Assembly: GCA_052143535.1 (NCBI GenBank)
Contig: JBKQSS010000056.1
Location: 124,001-188,000, forward strand
DNA from: JADGRA01 sp052143535
GTDB taxonomy: Bacteria; Myxococcota; Myxococcia; Myxococcales; Myxococcaceae
Length of the DNA: 64,000 nucleotides
Direction of reading: 5' to 3'
How positions within the stretch are numbered: position 1 is the stretch's first letter; each line of letters opens with the position of its first letter. Position numbers and translations under genes: made by a program. Of this stretch, positions 42,909-51,288 are shown one piece after another. The notes beneath the pieces were generated by a model. That model was not told where the DNA came from. It saw only the letters and a program-made list of their open reading frames with translations, and searched no databases.

Positions 42909-44660
42909 CTATTGCTCCTCGAGCAGCAGCTTGAGCTCCCGAATCCGCCGAGTGATGACGTCGCGCTCCATCGACCGGTAGGTCTCTGGAAGCAGCTCGC
43001 GGCTGGTGCATTCCTGCACCGCTGCCAAGTTTTGTAGCTCGAGCTCCAGCGGGTAGGAGGGTGGGACGAAGTCGTTCACGACAGTGCGGACATCAGCTTC
43101 GGTGGGCTGCTCTCGCCCCTCGTTTAAGGCGGTGAATTTGCTCCGTACCAGAATGGATTCGATGTCCGCGCCGGAGAGCTGCGCCCCCTTGGGAAGCACC
43201 GCCGCGAAGGACGGGACGTCGAGGGTCATCTTCAGTTTCTTGGCCACCACTTTGTACAGCTCGTCTCGCTCGGCGTCGGACTGCGGGTAGAAGAGGGCCA
43301 GGTGTTCCTCGGCCCGCCCCTGCCGCTTGAGGTCGATGGGGAGGAGGTCCGGCCGGCAGGTGAGCAGGAACCAGACAATTTTCCCCCGGTACTCAGTGTT
43401 GCCCATGAAGGAGGAAATGGAGGCGAACACCCTCGACGAGGTGCCTGAGTCCCCCGAGGCATCGCGGTTTCCGAGAAAGGCGTCGGCCTCGTCAATCATC
43501 ACCGCCACCGGCCAGAGCGCCTTCAGGAGGTTGAAGATTTTCTCCAGGTTGGCCTCGGTGACGCCCTGCCACTGGCTGCGAAAGTTGAGGAACTTCACGC
43601 ACGGAATGCCAATCTCCCCGGCGAAGCAGGTGGCGAGAAACGTCTTGCCCGTGCCCACCGGGCCGGCCACCAGGTACCCCATGGGCAGCACCTCCAGCCG
43701 CCCCTTCTTCAAGGCGCTGGCCGCCTGGCGCAGCATCTGCTTGGCCCGGGTGTGGCCGGCCACCGCGTCCAGGGCGTGCGCTGGCTCGATGAATTCCAAC
43801 AGGCCGTGGCACTCGGCCTGAATAATCTCCTTCTTCTTGTCCTTGAGCAGCTCCGGAGTGATGCGTATCTGCCGCTCGGTGGCCTCGGTGAGGACACGGT
43901 CGAGGTTGATGCGGGACAGCCCAGCCGTCGTCTTGGCCAGCACCGCCAGCCCGACGTCCGAGACCGAGGCCAGCTTCCGGCCATCGAGCTTGGTTTGGAC
44001 AAACTCCAGGCGCTCCTCCTCGGTGGGAAGGGGCAACTCGATGCTCGCCACGTAGGGGTTGCGCGCCAGGCGGGGGGAGATTTCTGCGAGGTTCTCCACC
44101 AGCAGCACCACCGAGAGGTCCCCGGCGAGGAATTGCGGGTCGCTGGCCCACTTCACCAGCGTCGCCAGGCTAAAGCGGTCCTCGCTGGAGAGGGCGCCGA
44201 TGTCGGCGCCGGGCGCGAGTGTCTCGGCGAAGTCGATGACCAAGGCCAGTGACTGGCCGTCGGCCAGCCTCATGCGCAGGTAGTTTTCGACAATCTGCAG
44301 CGCCCGCCCGGGGTCCCTCGGCATCACCTTGGCGTAGTCGGTGCCGTACATGGTGTCGTAGGCGGCCATGGCGCGCGCCAAGTCCTTCTGGGTGTCCGGA
44401 GAGGCGGCGCGAATTCCGCTCGAGCGGTCATAGAAGAGGACGTGGTTCCGCCCACCAAACAGCTCGTCCGCAAGGAATGTCTTGAGGGGCCCGAAGGTGC
44501 GCGCGCCTTGGGCGTCCTGCAGCGGTTGGAGGTCCCGCACGCTGCCGTGTAGCAGGAAGGTGCTGACCGTCTTGGTGTAATAGGCCTGCGCCAGCTTGCG
44601 CGCCCAGGCGGGCAGGCTGTCCAGCGGATCCGCAGACTCTGACTTCCGTGTCCGGGCCAC
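42909..44660 (-). CDS. Ycf46-like AAA+ ATPase
   Basis: 583 residues with two AAA-like halves. The N-terminal half (about 20-270) has a degenerate ATPase without Walker A, with LALVIDFAETLAP in the Walker B place. The second half has a complete AAA+ module: GPVGTGKT (about 332-339), VAVMIDEADAFLG (about 386-398), and arginine-finger/sensor motifs near LTCRPDLLP. This tandem, with the first module dead, is that of Ycf46-type ATPases; the cellular role is not established. GGAGAGG precedes GTG 44660. It lies 57 bases downstream of the PEGA kinase gene on the same strand. Confidence 0.85.
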   Translation of the reverse strand: MARTRKSESADPLDSLPAWARKLAQAYYTKTVSTFLLHGSVRDLQPLQDAQGARTFGPLKTFLADELFGGRNHVLFYDRSSGIRAASPDTQKDLARAMAAYDTMYGTDYAKVMPRDPGRALQIVENYLRMRLADGQSLALVIDFAETLAPGADIGALSSEDRFSLATLVKWASDPQFLAGDLSVVLLVENLAEISPRLARNPYVASIELPLPTEEERLEFVQTKLDGRKLASVSDVGLAVLAKTTAGLSRINLDRVLTEATERQIRITPELLKDKKKEIIQAECHGLLEFIEPAHALDAVAGHTRAKQMLRQAASALKKGRLEVLPMGYLVAGPVGTGKTFLATCFAGEIGIPCVKFLNFRSQWQGVTEANLEKIFNLLKALWPVAVMIDEADAFLGNRDASGDSGTSSRVFASISSFMGNTEYRGKIVWFLLTCRPDLLPIDLKRQGRAEEHLALFYPQSDAERDELYKVVAKKLKMTLDVPSFAAVLPKGAQLSGADIESILVRSKFTALNEGREQPTEADVRTVVNDFVPPSYPLELELQNLAAVQECTSRELLPETYRSMERDVITRRIRELKLLLEEQ

Positions 44661-44717
44661 GAGGCCTCTCCTTCTACCCGAGCGGGGGGACTCCCCAAAA
44701 AAAGGGCGACGCTAGAC

Positions 44718-46997
44718 TTAGCGGCAGTTGGGCACCCGGCGCAGCACAACCCGCACCGGGAGGGCCGGGCCGGGCTCTTCCGGCAGCCGGAGCGGCACCT
44801 GGGCAGTCTCGAAACAGCGCTTGCGCAGGGTGAGGGCCGAGGCGGTGGCCGGGACGTGGCCGCTGACGGGAGTGACGCCGAGCTGCTTCTCTCCGCTGAA
44901 GACCGCTGCACCGAGCGGCTGAGAGGTGACGTGCACGGCGTATTCCAAAGGCTCGAGCACTGCTCGGACTTGCAGCGCGTCTTCGGTGGTGTGAGCCAGC
45001 ACCGACGAGGCATAGGGCCGGAAGCCGGCACGCCGGACGTCGACCTGCTGCTCGGCCCCGACCGGCACCTCGCCGCTCCAGACGCCGCGAATGCCGGCGC
45101 GCTTCACTGGCGCGCCGTTGAGGCGGACCTCGGCGTCGTCGGGCTCGGCCAGCACCTGCAGCTTGGCGGTCCCGGCGTTGCGCTGCAGAGGGACAGTGAA
45201 GGGCGTGCCTTCCGAGCCGCGGGCCACGCTCAGTGTCCCCGCCCAGGGCTTGAAGCCGTCGGCGGTCACCATCAGCGGCACCGCCGCCCCGGCGGGGACG
45301 CGGTAATAGAAGGGCCAGCTGGCTGGCGTCCCCACGTCCTTGCCGTTGATGTTGACTCGGACTTGGGCCCGAACCTCGGGCGGGGTGACGTCCAACAGCA
45401 CCACGCCCTGGGGCGGCTGGAGGAAGGTGGCCAGGAAGAGGAGAACAGCGCCCGCCGCGACGACCGCCCCGAAGAGCCACCAGCGGCGGCGGCTGGGCCG
45501 AGAGCGCCCGGCGGCGAACAAGGGCGGGACCGCGTCCTGGGGGCCACTGTCGGCCGGCGGCACCAAAGGAGTCCCGGCGGCTTGGGGCTCGGAGACGGAA
45601 GCCAGCACCGGCGGCGAAGAGTCCCCCGCCTGTTTCGCCCGACGGGGAGGAACGAAGGTTTCGGCCGAGGACAGCGGACGGCTCACCGGTTCGGGTGCCG
45701 CGGCGGTCAGGACAGGCTGCGGTACCGGGAGCGCAGGGTCGGTGACGGGCTCGGGCGGCAAGCGGGCCAGCGCCGGCGGGTGCAGCGGCGGCCCACCGTG
45801 GAGGTACTGGTTGCCGTCCACCAACAGCGTGGCACCGTCCTGCGCATGGACTTCGAGTTGGGGGGCAGTGGCGGTCAGCTTGGGGATGGGTGGGCTGGCC
45901 GGCCGGACCACCACCGCACCACCCGAGCCCACGGCGCCGTTGCCCACCGGCGGCGGCGCTTGGGCCGTCCCGTGCAGCGCGTCCATGGCCTGAAGCAGGC
46001 TCTCCGGCGCCTTCACCTCGGCGTACTCGGCGAGGCGCGCCTTCTCGCGGTCCACCTCCTCGGCGAAGGTGGACTTCATGTACTGCATCAAGTCCTTGCG
46101 GCTGAAGATGCTGTCCGAGGTAATGAGAAAGCGTTGCAAGTCGTCCGCGAGCTCGCTCGCGTACTGGTAGCGGGTGTTGACGTCCTTGGCCAATGCCCGC
46201 AGCGAAATCCTCTCCAGCGACTCGGGAATCCGCCGGTTGTAGGTGGACGGTGGCAGCACCTCGGCCTTGCGCACCTTCTCCAGCACTGCAAAGTCGGAGT
46301 CTCCGACGAAGAGACGCTCGCCGGTGAGCAGCTCATAGAGGCACACCCCGATGGCAAACACGTCGCTCCGGCGGTCAAGCGGCAGGCCTCGAATTTGCTC
46401 CGGGCTCATGTACCCAAACTTGCCCTTCAGGATGCCAGCTTGGGTCTTGGTCACCTTCCCGGCCGCCTTGGCGATGCCGAAGTCGATGACTTTCACCTCT
46501 CCTTCGAAGGAGATGAGGACGTTCTGGGGCGAGACGTCGCGGTGGACGATGTTCAGGTCGCGCCCGTAGCTGTCCTTCTTGCGGTGGGCGTAGTCGAGGC
46601 CCTCGCACAGCTTGGAGACGACGTAGCAAACCAGCGGAACCGGGGGCGGCTCCCCCTTCTTGCGGGCCCGGTCGAAGATGGAGCGCAGGTCCTTGCCCGG
46701 GACGTACTCCATGGCGATGTACAGGCTTTGCCCAATGCGATTGAGCTCGTAAATCTGGCAGATATTGGCGTGGGTGAGTTGGACCGAGATTTTCGCCTCG
46801 TCCTGGAACATCGCGATGAATTCATCGTCCTCGGCGATGTTGGGGAGGATGCGCTTGATGGCCACCAGCCGCTCGAAGCCTCCGGCTCCGAAGGCTTTGC
46901 CCCGCCACACCTCGGCCATGCCGCCGATGTTGATGCGGTCGAGCAGCAGGTAGCGCCCGAAAGGAATCGGCTGCTTCTTCGAAGCCGGGGCGGTCAA
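44718..46997 (-). CDS. Membrane Ser/Thr protein kinase with PEGA-like repeats
   Basis: 759 residues. Hanks-type kinase domain (about 10-290): GGMAEVWRG, VAIKRI, HRDVSPQN, DFGIAKA, YMSPEQ. A Pro/Ala-rich linker of about 130 residues follows, then one membrane helix (near residues 500-522, VVAAGAVLLFLATFL), and an exported C-terminus with two or three PEGA-like units (VNINGKDVGTPASWPFYYRV, EVRLNGAPVKRAGI). It would sense envelope or wall signals and phosphorylate cytosolic targets. The start TTG 46997 is the first possible and keeps the kinase N-terminus (PFGRYLLLDRI); no strong ribosome-binding site is seen. Confidence 0.88.
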   Translation of the reverse strand: MTAPASKKQPIPFGRYLLLDRINIGGMAEVWRGKAFGAGGFERLVAIKRILPNIAEDDEFIAMFQDEAKISVQLTHANICQIYELNRIGQSLYIAMEYVPGKDLRSIFDRARKKGEPPPVPLVCYVVSKLCEGLDYAHRKKDSYGRDLNIVHRDVSPQNVLISFEGEVKVIDFGIAKAAGKVTKTQAGILKGKFGYMSPEQIRGLPLDRRSDVFAIGVCLYELLTGERLFVGDSDFAVLEKVRKAEVLPPSTYNRRIPESLERISLRALAKDVNTRYQYASELADDLQRFLITSDSIFSRKDLMQYMKSTFAEEVDREKARLAEYAEVKAPESLLQAMDALHGTAQAPPPVGNGAVGSGGAVVVRPASPPIPKLTATAPQLEVHAQDGATLLVDGNQYLHGGPPLHPPALARLPPEPVTDPALPVPQPVLTAAAPEPVSRPLSSAETFVPPRRAKQAGDSSPPVLASVSEPQAAGTPLVPPADSGPQDAVPPLFAAGRSRPSRRRWWLFGAVVAAGAVLLFLATFLQPPQGVVLLDVTPPEVRAQVRVNINGKDVGTPASWPFYYRVPAGAAVPLMVTADGFKPWAGTLSVARGSEGTPFTVPLQRNAGTAKLQVLAEPDDAEVRLNGAPVKRAGIRGVWSGEVPVGAEQQVDVRRAGFRPYASSVLAHTTEDALQVRAVLEPLEYAVHVTSQPLGAAVFSGEKQLGVTPVSGHVPATASALTLRKRCFETAQVPLRLPEEPGPALPVRVVLRRVPNCR

Positions 46998-47082
46998 CGC
47001 AGGGGAGCTGGGAGTGGGCAGGGGAACCGCAATGGTAGCGACGCGCTGGTCAGGCGGTCAACGCACGATGGCGGTCTGCATC

Positions 47083-47868
47083 CTACTCGCCCGTGAAGCG
47101 TGGGGGGCGTTTTTCCAGGAAGGCAGCCACACCTTCCAGGAAGTCCTTGGAGCCGAGCAGTCGGAGCTGCCCGTGGACCTCGGCCTCGAGGGCCGCATCG
47201 AAGGAGGTGTCGAGCGCGGCGTAGACTGACTTTTTCACTGCCTGGTGGACCAGCGGCGGACCGGCCGCCAGGGAGAGAAGAAAATCCGTGGCCTGGGCCA
47301 GAAGCTGCGCCTCCGGAAACACCCGGTTGGCCAGCCCGATGGATTTGGCCTCGAGCGCGTCCACCATCCCCCCGGTGAGCATCAGCTCGAGCGCGCGGCC
47401 CAGTCCCACCACCCGCGGCAGCGTCCAGGTGCCACCGCCATCTGGCATCAGGCCCCGCTTCACGAAAATCTCCCCAAAGCGCGCGCGGTCCGAGCACAGC
47501 CGCAGGTCGCAGGCCAGGGCCAAATCGCAACCGAAGCCGGCGGCCACACCGTCCACCACCGCCACCGTCGGCAGGGGGCAGTGACGCAGGGCCCGGACGA
47601 GCCCATGGAAGTGGGCCCGCATCCGGCCCTCGACGGTGCTGGCCTCAAGCCCTTCGGCGGCGGCCCACTTCAAGTCGAGACCGGAACAAAAGGCGCCCCC
47701 GGCACCGGTTAGCGCCAGGACCCGGGCTCCCGCTGCCGGGGCGGACTCGATGGCCATTCTCAACGCGGCGTTGACCGGGACGGTGAGCGCGTTCTTCGTC
47801 TCGGGGCGGTTGAGCGTCACCCAGCGAACGGCGGCTTCGTCGCGAACCAGGACTTCGGTGGAGCTCAT
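47083..47868 (-). CDS. Enoyl-CoA hydratase/isomerase family protein
   Basis: 261 residues of the crotonase fold: NRPETKNALT, the oxyanion hole segments GAGGAFCSGLDL and VDGVAAGFGCDLALACD, and the second active-site region FGEIFVKRGLMPDGGG. The position of the second catalytic Glu is Asp (MPDGGG) as in PaaG-type isomerases/hydratases, so isomerase as well as hydratase activity is possible. ATG 47868 chosen; a TTG at 47907 is in frame. It sits between the coiled-coil membrane gene and the kinase gene on the same strand. Confidence 0.88.
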   Translation of the reverse strand: MSSTEVLVRDEAAVRWVTLNRPETKNALTVPVNAALRMAIESAPAAGARVLALTGAGGAFCSGLDLKWAAAEGLEASTVEGRMRAHFHGLVRALRHCPLPTVAVVDGVAAGFGCDLALACDLRLCSDRARFGEIFVKRGLMPDGGGTWTLPRVVGLGRALELMLTGGMVDALEAKSIGLANRVFPEAQLLAQATDFLLSLAAGPPLVHQAVKKSVYAALDTSFDAALEAEVHGQLRLLGSKDFLEGVAAFLEKRPPRFTGE

Positions 47869-47931
47869 GGGGGGCGTAGTCTCGACGGCTGAACCGAGCC
47901 GGCGCAAGCGGCCTCGGCCAAAGTGACTGCC

Positions 47932-48741
47932 TCAGCGCACCCTGACGCCGTGTGGAAGCGGGGCCGCCGTCTCGTCGGCGAAGTCCATGAATTTCTCCAT
48001 CTCGCGCACTGTGTCCTCGGTGGCCTGCACTTCTACCGAGAGGACGTCGAGCTGCCGCGTAATGTGCTCCGGGTCGCGAATGGCAATGGATTGCTCGTGG
48101 GTGAGCCGGAGCAAATCCTCGATGCTGGCCAGCTGGTGGCTCACCACGGCGCGGCTTTCCTCGGCCTGGGTGAAGCGCTGCAAGCGCTTGCTGAGAATCT
48201 CCACCCGCTTCTGTTTCACCTCGCGCAGTCGCGCGCTGGGCTCGCCAGCCACATCGGCCTGCAGCTCCTTCAGCTCGGCATCAAGCGCTTGCCGGTCGGC
48301 CACGCTCAAGTAGCGACGGTAGCCATTCAACGTGCTGAGCAGCCGCAAGAAGGACGTCAACAGCGCGTCGACACGGCTTTCGCTGGAGGCCGCCAGCACC
48401 CGCCCCCCCGGCAGCCGGCGGTAGTTGGCTTCAATTTTCTCCTTGAGGTCGCGCAGCCGGTGGTAGTGCTCTCGCTGGCTGGGGGCCAACTCGGCGAGCA
48501 GGCTCTCCACCTCCACCTCTCCACCGACCGAGCCCGACGTCGAGCGTGCCGCCCGTCGGAAGCGGGGGTTGATGCCCACCACCACCAGGTAAAAAACCTC
48601 CAGCCCTCCGGCCACAAAAACCGGCAGCGTCTGGCCGGTCACCAAGGTGGCACCCACCGCACCGGACAGGCCAATGAGGTTGGCCGGGGCGAGCACTGCC
48701 GCCTTCAGCCAGCCGAGGGTGGAAGTGGGCTTGTCACTCAA
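47932..48741 (-). CDS. Two-helix membrane protein with long coiled coil, PspA-associated
   Basis: 269 residues. Two closely spaced hydrophobic stretches (about residues 14-32 and 38-58: LKAAVLAPANLIGLSGAVGA, LPVFVAGGLEVFYLVVVG) form a hairpin at the N-terminus; the rest is a long charged coiled coil with heptad-like Leu and Glu/Arg (about 80-255). I recognise no named family. It is predicted inner-membrane with a cytosolic coiled coil. The start is TTG 48741, whose last base pair overlaps the preceding stop (TTGA), so it is translationally coupled to the substrate-binding protein. Confidence 0.7.
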   Translation of the reverse strand: MSDKPTSTLGWLKAAVLAPANLIGLSGAVGATLVTGQTLPVFVAGGLEVFYLVVVGINPRFRRAARSTSGSVGGEVEVESLLAELAPSQREHYHRLRDLKEKIEANYRRLPGGRVLAASSESRVDALLTSFLRLLSTLNGYRRYLSVADRQALDAELKELQADVAGEPSARLREVKQKRVEILSKRLQRFTQAEESRAVVSHQLASIEDLLRLTHEQSIAIRDPEHITRQLDVLSVEVQATEDTVREMEKFMDFADETAAPLPHGVRVR

Positions 48742-49895
48742 GGTCCGTGTGCCTCCGCCAATGCCCGCAGCACCGAGAGGTCCTGCGTCTCTCCGGCTGC
48801 GTGCAGGGGCTCCGTCCGGCGCTCCAGCTTGGCAAACAGCTGCAGCGCGCTCTGGTACAGCTCCTCGTATGTGACTGGGGCCTCGCCCGCCAGTCCGAAG
48901 AAGGCCAGGTTGTCCTTGAGGGTGGCCGGGGCGCTGCTGCGCACCGCCTCCGAGGGGTCGCCCAGCTGGGGGGCAACGTCCCCCAGCAGCCGGGCTCCTG
49001 GGGCAGCGTCCTTCAGCTGGGCGGCGTTGGCGTCCAACAGCCCACGGACGATGCGCCGGACAGCGTCCGGGTAGCGGGCCGCGAACTCGCCGCGCGCCAC
49101 CAGGACGGTGGCGATGAGGTGGGGAGCATCTGCGGTGCTGGCCAGCACCTTGCCGCCCCGCTCTCGGGCGGCCGCCTCCACCTCGGCCGTCATGCCCACC
49201 ACCGCATCTGCCCTCCCTTCGCGCAGGGCGCGCCCGGCGTCAAACGCCGACGGGAGCTCCACCCAATGCACCTCCAGGGGCGTCAGCCCGGCGCGCATCA
49301 GCAGCCACAAGGCGAAGTATTGGCCCGAGCCCTGGGGGGCCGTCCCAAGCCGCTTCCCCTTGAGTCCGGCCAACGAGGACACCCCCACCGCGGCGAGGGC
49401 GTCCTCCCCGCGACTCCGGCCGAGAAGCATTTCCACCCGCGGGGCCGCATCCCGGAGGGCCGGCGCCCAGGCGGCCAGCCGGTCGACGGTGATGGCTGCC
49501 AGGTCCACCCCGCCCCGCTCTCCGCCCGCGGCCAGCGCGGCGCGCAACTCCTCCTCGCGCAGGAAGGGGACGGCGCGGGCGTCAATGGCGTAGGCGGACT
49601 TCAACAACCCGGTGACGCTGCCTTCCCCGGTGGCCACCAGCAGCGCCGCGGCGCTGCCCCGCGGGAGGAAGCCGATGATGGTTGGCCGCAGGGGGATGGA
49701 TGCCACCTCGTCCCCGGGAGCAGTCACTCCGGCCGGGAAGTCTCCCGCGGACAGCGTGGCCGGGTGGCGCAACCAGGGAAACACCCGAGCCTGGAGCAGC
49801 TCGAGCCACCCGTTGGCGGAGGCCAGAGCCCAGCCACCGACCAGCACCACCAAGGCGATGAAGAGGTACAGCCCCCCTTTGCGTCGCCAGGACAC
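48738..49895 (-). CDS. Membrane-anchored NMT1/SsuA-like substrate-binding protein
   Basis: 385 residues. One N-terminal membrane segment (LYLFIALVVLVGGWALASA) without a lipobox or a clean signal cleavage site, then an NMT1/SsuA-type solute-binding domain (TIIGFLPRGSAAALLVATGEG, LAAITVDRLAAW, LKGKRLGTAPQGSGQYFALWLL, REGRADAVVGM). ABC transporters with this protein class import nitrate, taurine or thiamine precursors, but no permease or ATPase gene is in the neighbourhood. Stands 21 bases after pspA and overlaps the coiled-coil gene. It may act as a sensor, not a transporter subunit. GTG start. Confidence 0.75.
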   Translation of the reverse strand: MSWRRKGGLYLFIALVVLVGGWALASANGWLELLQARVFPWLRHPATLSAGDFPAGVTAPGDEVASIPLRPTIIGFLPRGSAAALLVATGEGSVTGLLKSAYAIDARAVPFLREEELRAALAAGGERGGVDLAAITVDRLAAWAPALRDAAPRVEMLLGRSRGEDALAAVGVSSLAGLKGKRLGTAPQGSGQYFALWLLMRAGLTPLEVHWVELPSAFDAGRALREGRADAVVGMTAEVEAAARERGGKVLASTADAPHLIATVLVARGEFAARYPDAVRRIVRGLLDANAAQLKDAAPGARLLGDVAPQLGDPSEAVRSSAPATLKDNLAFFGLAGEAPVTYEELYQSALQLFAKLERRTEPLHAAGETQDLSVLRALAEAHGP

Positions 49896-49916
49896 TTCCC
49901 AAGGCCCCCGCGGGCG

Positions 49917-50651
49917 CTACTTGACCTCGACCTTCTTGCCGATGGTTTTTTCCGCCGTTTCGGACGTCTCGGAGACAGGAGCCGGGCTGGAAATGCCCAT
50001 CTCCATCTTGAACTGCTTCACCAACTCCATGGCCTGCAGCTTTTCGGCCTCTTCCTCAATCTGCAGGGACTGGTGGTCCACTCCCTCGAGCGCCATCTGC
50101 ATCCGCGCCTCGTTGATGGCCGCCGACTCCTGCACCTTTCGGAGCATCTCGTCGTGGGTGGCGTCGATGCCGGCAACTTGGAAGGACTCCATGGCGTCGG
50201 CCACCTTCGCCTGCCACTTCGCCCGGCGAGCGTCGCGGATGGCGCCCATCGCCTCCTGGGTCTTCCGGTCCTTCTCCCGCATGAACATCTTCTTGACGTT
50301 CAGGGCCTTGTCGTAGGCCGCCCGGGCGGTGGACAGCTGCTCCTCATTGCGGGCCAGCGCTGACTTCTCCATCTGCAGCCGGGTGGCGTACTGGGCGGCC
50401 AAATCATCTCGGCTGGCCTGGATGGACGCCTTCACCTTGGCGGTGAGGTCATTCACCTCGGTGCGGTATTTGGCATTCTCCTTCTCCAGGAGAGTGACGT
50501 TGGCCCGCACCATGGCGATGGACTCGTTCATCCGGGGGACCTGGTCGTTCAGGTCCCGGATGTTTTGCTCCAGGATGAGCTCCGGGTCCTCGATGCTGCT
50601 CACGAAGAAGCCGAAGAAGCTGCGCATCGCGCGTCTGAAGCGGTTCCACAT
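49917..50651 (-). CDS. pspA: PspA/IM30-family membrane-stress protein
   Basis: 244 residues, nearly all helical coiled coil: amphipathic N-terminal helix (WNRFRRAMRSFFGFFVSS), IEDPELILEQNIRDL and the long coiled coil with ESSHRLHE-type charge pattern, ending in a Ser/Glu/Lys-rich tail. PspA/IM30 proteins are ESCRT-III-like and bind or remodel stressed inner membrane. GAGGA lies ten bases before ATG 50651. First gene of a three-gene set with the substrate-binding and coiled-coil proteins. Confidence 0.9.
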   Translation of the reverse strand: MWNRFRRAMRSFFGFFVSSIEDPELILEQNIRDLNDQVPRMNESIAMVRANVTLLEKENAKYRTEVNDLTAKVKASIQASRDDLAAQYATRLQMEKSALARNEEQLSTARAAYDKALNVKKMFMREKDRKTQEAMGAIRDARRAKWQAKVADAMESFQVAGIDATHDEMLRKVQESAAINEARMQMALEGVDHQSLQIEEEAEKLQAMELVKQFKMEMGISSPAPVSETSETAEKTIGKKVEVK

Positions 50652-50788
50652 GGGGTCGTTGTCCTCGCCGGTCTGACGCCTGCCGGATTTAGCACGTTCC
50701 CGGCCGGTGCCACCGCTACGCTGTCGTAAACACGACGTCCGACCGCTCCCACCATTGCCAACGGGGGGTTGGCTAGCCGTCGCGCCGC

Positions 50789-51208
50789 TTAGCGCCGGGG
50801 CAACCAGTCTGGGCCAAAGGCCTCGGGCAGAAGGGCCCCCAGGGTGGACGTCGACTGCGTACCCACCACGGTGCGACTTTGGATGGGCAAGCCCGCGTCG
50901 GCAAACTCGGCCAGCACCTGTCGACACGCCCCGCATGGAGGGACGGGCCTTGGGCCCTCGGCCAGCACCAAAAGCGCCCGCAGCCGGCCGTGGCCGCCCA
51001 ACACGCCGGCGGCCACCGCGTGGCGCTCGGCGCAGACGCTGAGGCCGTACGAGGCATTCTCGACGTTGGCCCCGCGAGTGACGGTGCCGTCCTCGAAGAG
51101 CGCGGAAGCGCCGACGGCAAACGCCGAGTACGGCGCGTAAGCGCGGCCCCGGGCCACCTCGGCGGCGCGGGCGAGTGCCTCCCAGTCGATGGGCGCGTCG
51201 TCGGCCAT
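50789..51208 (-). CDS. cdd: Cytidine deaminase
   Basis: 139 residues, the tetrameric short form. YAPYSAFAVGA, NVENASYGLSVCAERHA (zinc Cys and catalytic Glu) and PCGACRQVLAEF (the other two zinc Cys) are all present. It converts (deoxy)cytidine to (deoxy)uridine in nucleoside salvage. The ATG at 51208 lies 80 bases from the start of the divergent GT87 gene. Confidence 0.95.
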   Translation of the reverse strand: MADDAPIDWEALARAAEVARGRAYAPYSAFAVGASALFEDGTVTRGANVENASYGLSVCAERHAVAAGVLGGHGRLRALLVLAEGPRPVPPCGACRQVLAEFADAGLPIQSRTVVGTQSTSTLGALLPEAFGPDWLPRR

Positions 51209-51288
51209 GGCAGCCCCTGAAGCAGGCCAGCCTTTCCGCTTCGCTGCAAGCGGCCCCAGGCGAGGTTGCTACAGTGGGGGGCTTGCAG

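Noticed and set aside
44718..47096. Long plus-strand frame opposite the PEGA kinase gene
   Set aside because: It is the shadow of the kinase on the other strand, His/Arg/Gly-rich, without a start signal or family match.
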